From contig JADCHX010000023.1 of NCBI GenBank assembly GCA_020248265.1, forward strand, positions 1 through 64,000: a stretch of 64,000 nt of DNA, written 5' to 3'. Every line of letters starts with the position of its first letter. The stretch's first letter is position 1. Below are positions 62,628 through 64,000 of this stretch, one piece after another. The stretch comes from Rhodocyclaceae bacterium (GTDB lineage Bacteria > Pseudomonadota > Gammaproteobacteria > Burkholderiales > CAIKXV01). Below the pieces are notes generated by a model. The model did no database searches and was not told where the DNA came from. It worked only from the letters and a program-made list of their open reading frames with translations. Made by a program: the position numbers and the translations under genes.

Positions 62628-63536
62628 ATGACCGACAGCACCCTGCTCGAGCAGCCCCGCGGACTCACCCAGATCGAGATCGACCAGCGGGTGTTCGACC
62701 TGTACGACGAGTACTGCCATGGCCGGATGGACCGGCGCGAGTTCCTTCTGCGCGCGGCGGCGGTCACCGCAGGCGGGCTGGCGATGGCGCAGGCGTTGAT
62801 GCCGCGCTACGCTGCGGCGCAGACGATCTCGTTCACCGATTCGCGCATTCGCGCGCAATACGTGAACTATCCGTCGCCCGGCGGAAACTCCGGGCAGATG
62901 CGCGGCTACCTGGTGCAACCGGCCGGCAAGGGCCCCTTCCCGGCGGTGCTGGTGATCCACGAGAACCGCGGGCTGAATCCGTACATCGAGGACGTCGCGC
63001 GCCGCGCGGCAGTCGACGGCTTCCTGGCGCTGGCACCCGACGGGCTGTTCCCGGCAGGCGGCTACCCGGGCAATGACGACGACGGGCGGATGCTGCAGTC
63101 CAAGCTCGACCAGCCGAAGCTGCGCACCGACATGCTCAACAGCGCCACCTTCCTGAAGGCACATGCGCTGTCGAACGGCAAGCTGGGCGTCACCGGCTTC
63201 TGCTGGGGCGGCGGCACGACCAACTGGCTCGCCACGCAGCTGGGCGACGCACTGCAGGCCGGCGTGCCCTACTACGGCGCGGCCGCCGAGACCGCCGCGG
63301 TACCGAAGATGCGCGCCCCGCTGCTGGTGCACTACGCCGAGAACGACGACGGCATCAATCGCCTGAAGGCGGCCTTCGAAGAGGCAAAGAAATCCGCCGG
63401 CGTCCGGTTCGAATCGCATGTGTATCCCGGAACGCAGCACGGCTTCCACAACAACTCGACGCCACGCTACAACGAGGTGGCCGCGAAGCTGTCCTGGGAT
63501 CGAACGGTCGCCTTCTTCCGGAAGAACCTCGCCTGA
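62628..63536 (+). CDS. Tat-exported dienelactone hydrolase-family protein
   Basis: A 302-residue alpha/beta hydrolase. The catalytic triad is C192 (GFCWGGG), D240 or D241 (YAENDDG) and H271 (PGTQHGFHN), with the conserved E112 (HENRGL) of dienelactone hydrolases. Residues 34-65 (MDRREFLLRAAAVTAGG...YAAAQ) form a Tat signal with an extended, charged n-region, so the enzyme is exported folded to the periplasm. The cytosolic family hydrolyses dienelactone to maleylacetate; the exported variants' substrates are unknown. Of two ATG codons six bases apart, the second has GAGG at proper spacing. Confidence 0.9.
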   Translation: MTDSTLLEQPRGLTQIEIDQRVFDLYDEYCHGRMDRREFLLRAAAVTAGGLAMAQALMPRYAAAQTISFTDSRIRAQYVNYPSPGGNSGQMRGYLVQPAGKGPFPAVLVIHENRGLNPYIEDVARRAAVDGFLALAPDGLFPAGGYPGNDDDGRMLQSKLDQPKLRTDMLNSATFLKAHALSNGKLGVTGFCWGGGTTNWLATQLGDALQAGVPYYGAAAETAAVPKMRAPLLVHYAENDDGINRLKAAFEEAKKSAGVRFESHVYPGTQHGFHNNSTPRYNEVAAKLSWDRTVAFFRKNLA

Positions 63537-64000
63537 TGCGTCCGAAGCACGTGCCCGCCGCCTCCGTTCCGGCGGCGCTTCTGTCCCTGCCCGTGCTGCT
63601 GTCGCCGCTGCTGATGGCACCGCCGGGCGCAGCAGCCCAGTCCTGGCCGTCGAAACCCCTGCGCTACATCGTGCCATTCCCGCCCGGCGGCGGCGCAGAC
63701 CTGGTCGCGCGCGCGGTGGCGCAGAAGCTGAGCGAGCAGTCGGGCCTTTCGGTAGTGGTCGAGAACCGGCCGGGCGCCGGAACCATCGTCGGTGCGGAAG
63801 CGGCTGCCCGCTCCGCGCCTGACGGCTACACGCTGTTCATGGGTTCGAACACCACCAACGCGATCAACCCGAACCTGCACCCGAAGCTGCCGTACGACAC
63901 GTTGAAGGATTTCGCGCCGGTCACCCGGCTCAGTGCGTTCCCGAACATCCTGGTCGTGCACCCGTCGATGCCGGTGAAGTCGCTGAAGGACCTGATCGCG
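63536..64000 (+). CDS. Bug-family (TctC-like) receptor, N-terminal part (cut by window edge)
   Basis: The first 155 residues of a receptor. The signal peptide (PAALLSLPVLLSPLLMAPPG) ends AAAQ; the mature part begins SWPSKPLRYIVPFPPGG, with ligand loop PGGGADLVARAV, VENRPGAGTI and the TLKDFAPVT segment. Its ATG shares one base with the hydrolase stop (TGATG), so it is translationally coupled to it. The remainder lies beyond the right edge. Confidence 0.92.
   Translation, partial: MRPKHVPAASVPAALLSLPVLLSPLLMAPPGAAAQSWPSKPLRYIVPFPPGGGADLVARAVAQKLSEQSGLSVVVENRPGAGTIVGAEAAARSAPDGYTLFMGSNTTNAINPNLHPKLPYDTLKDFAPVTRLSAFPNILVVHPSMPVKSLKDLIA

Overview
The window is a GC-rich, densely packed stretch of a proteobacterial chromosome, most likely a betaproteobacterium (Burkholderiales-like). 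The grounds are the alaC-hom pair at the left end, the short-form gnd-pgl-zwf operon, the housekeeping genes dusA, pyrD and ubiX, and above all an expanded set of Bug/TctC-type periplasmic receptors (ten complete and one cut by the right edge), typical of Bordetella-like and related soil or groundwater lineages. I see no rRNA, tRNA, CRISPR array, prophage or insertion sequence, and no gene-free stretch longer than 300 bases.

Layout, left to right. 1-4.4 kb: minus-strand hom (partial), alaC, a hot-dog-fold acyl-CoA hydratase and a chemotaxis receptor. 4.4-8.1 kb: a minus-strand unit of CoA-transferase, HMG-CoA-lyase-like enzyme, VOC protein and a Bug receptor. 8.2-10 kb: a diguanylate cyclase. 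10.1-15.9 kb: one tight minus-strand operon of Bug receptor, CoA-transferase, CitE-like lyase, nitroreductase, second Bug receptor and intradiol dioxygenase. 16.1-19.6 kb: a divergent plus-strand unit of haloacetate dehalogenase, M28 peptidase and CoA-transferase. 19.7-22.9 kb: a PdxA-family dehydrogenase between two Bug receptors. 23.1-24.9 kb: a LeuCD-like hydro-lyase pair. 25.5-37.6 kb: a long plus-strand catabolic block built round a three-subunit molybdenum hydroxylase flanked by two related Bug receptors, followed by an isocitrate-lyase-superfamily lyase, a D-2-hydroxyacid dehydrogenase, a leaderless ModA-like protein, another Bug receptor, a VOC protein and a PrpD-family protein. 37.7-41.9 kb: a minus-strand FAD oxidase, D-aminoacylase, SDR and MaoC operon. 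41.9-49.1 kb: core genes (dusA, EamA exporter, pyrD, ubiX, a TIGR02444-type protein, an ABC exporter) and a class II aldolase. 49.1-49.8 kb: a CMD/AhpD-like gene. 50-55.9 kb: a complete tripartite RND efflux operon. 55.9-58.2 kb: phosphonoacetate hydrolase with a Bug receptor. 58.3-61.4 kb: gnd-pgl-zwf. 61.6-64 kb: two Bug receptors round a Tat-exported dienelactone hydrolase.

The common theme is uptake and CoA-dependent breakdown of small organic acids: each catabolic unit carries its own periplasmic receptor, but no TctA/TctB membrane subunits are present here, so the receptors must use membrane components encoded elsewhere.

The most unusual object is the CMD/AhpD-like gene at 49148-49753. 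It is interrupted by one in-frame TGA exactly where the second cysteine of the redox motif CxxC belongs (Cys-His-Tyr-TGA). A hairpin with a GU-containing apical loop, placed as in bacterial SECIS elements, directly follows the TGA. I read it as a selenoprotein with a CxxU motif. Its 3' end and true stop codon lie inside a palindromic GGGGTC repeat cluster.
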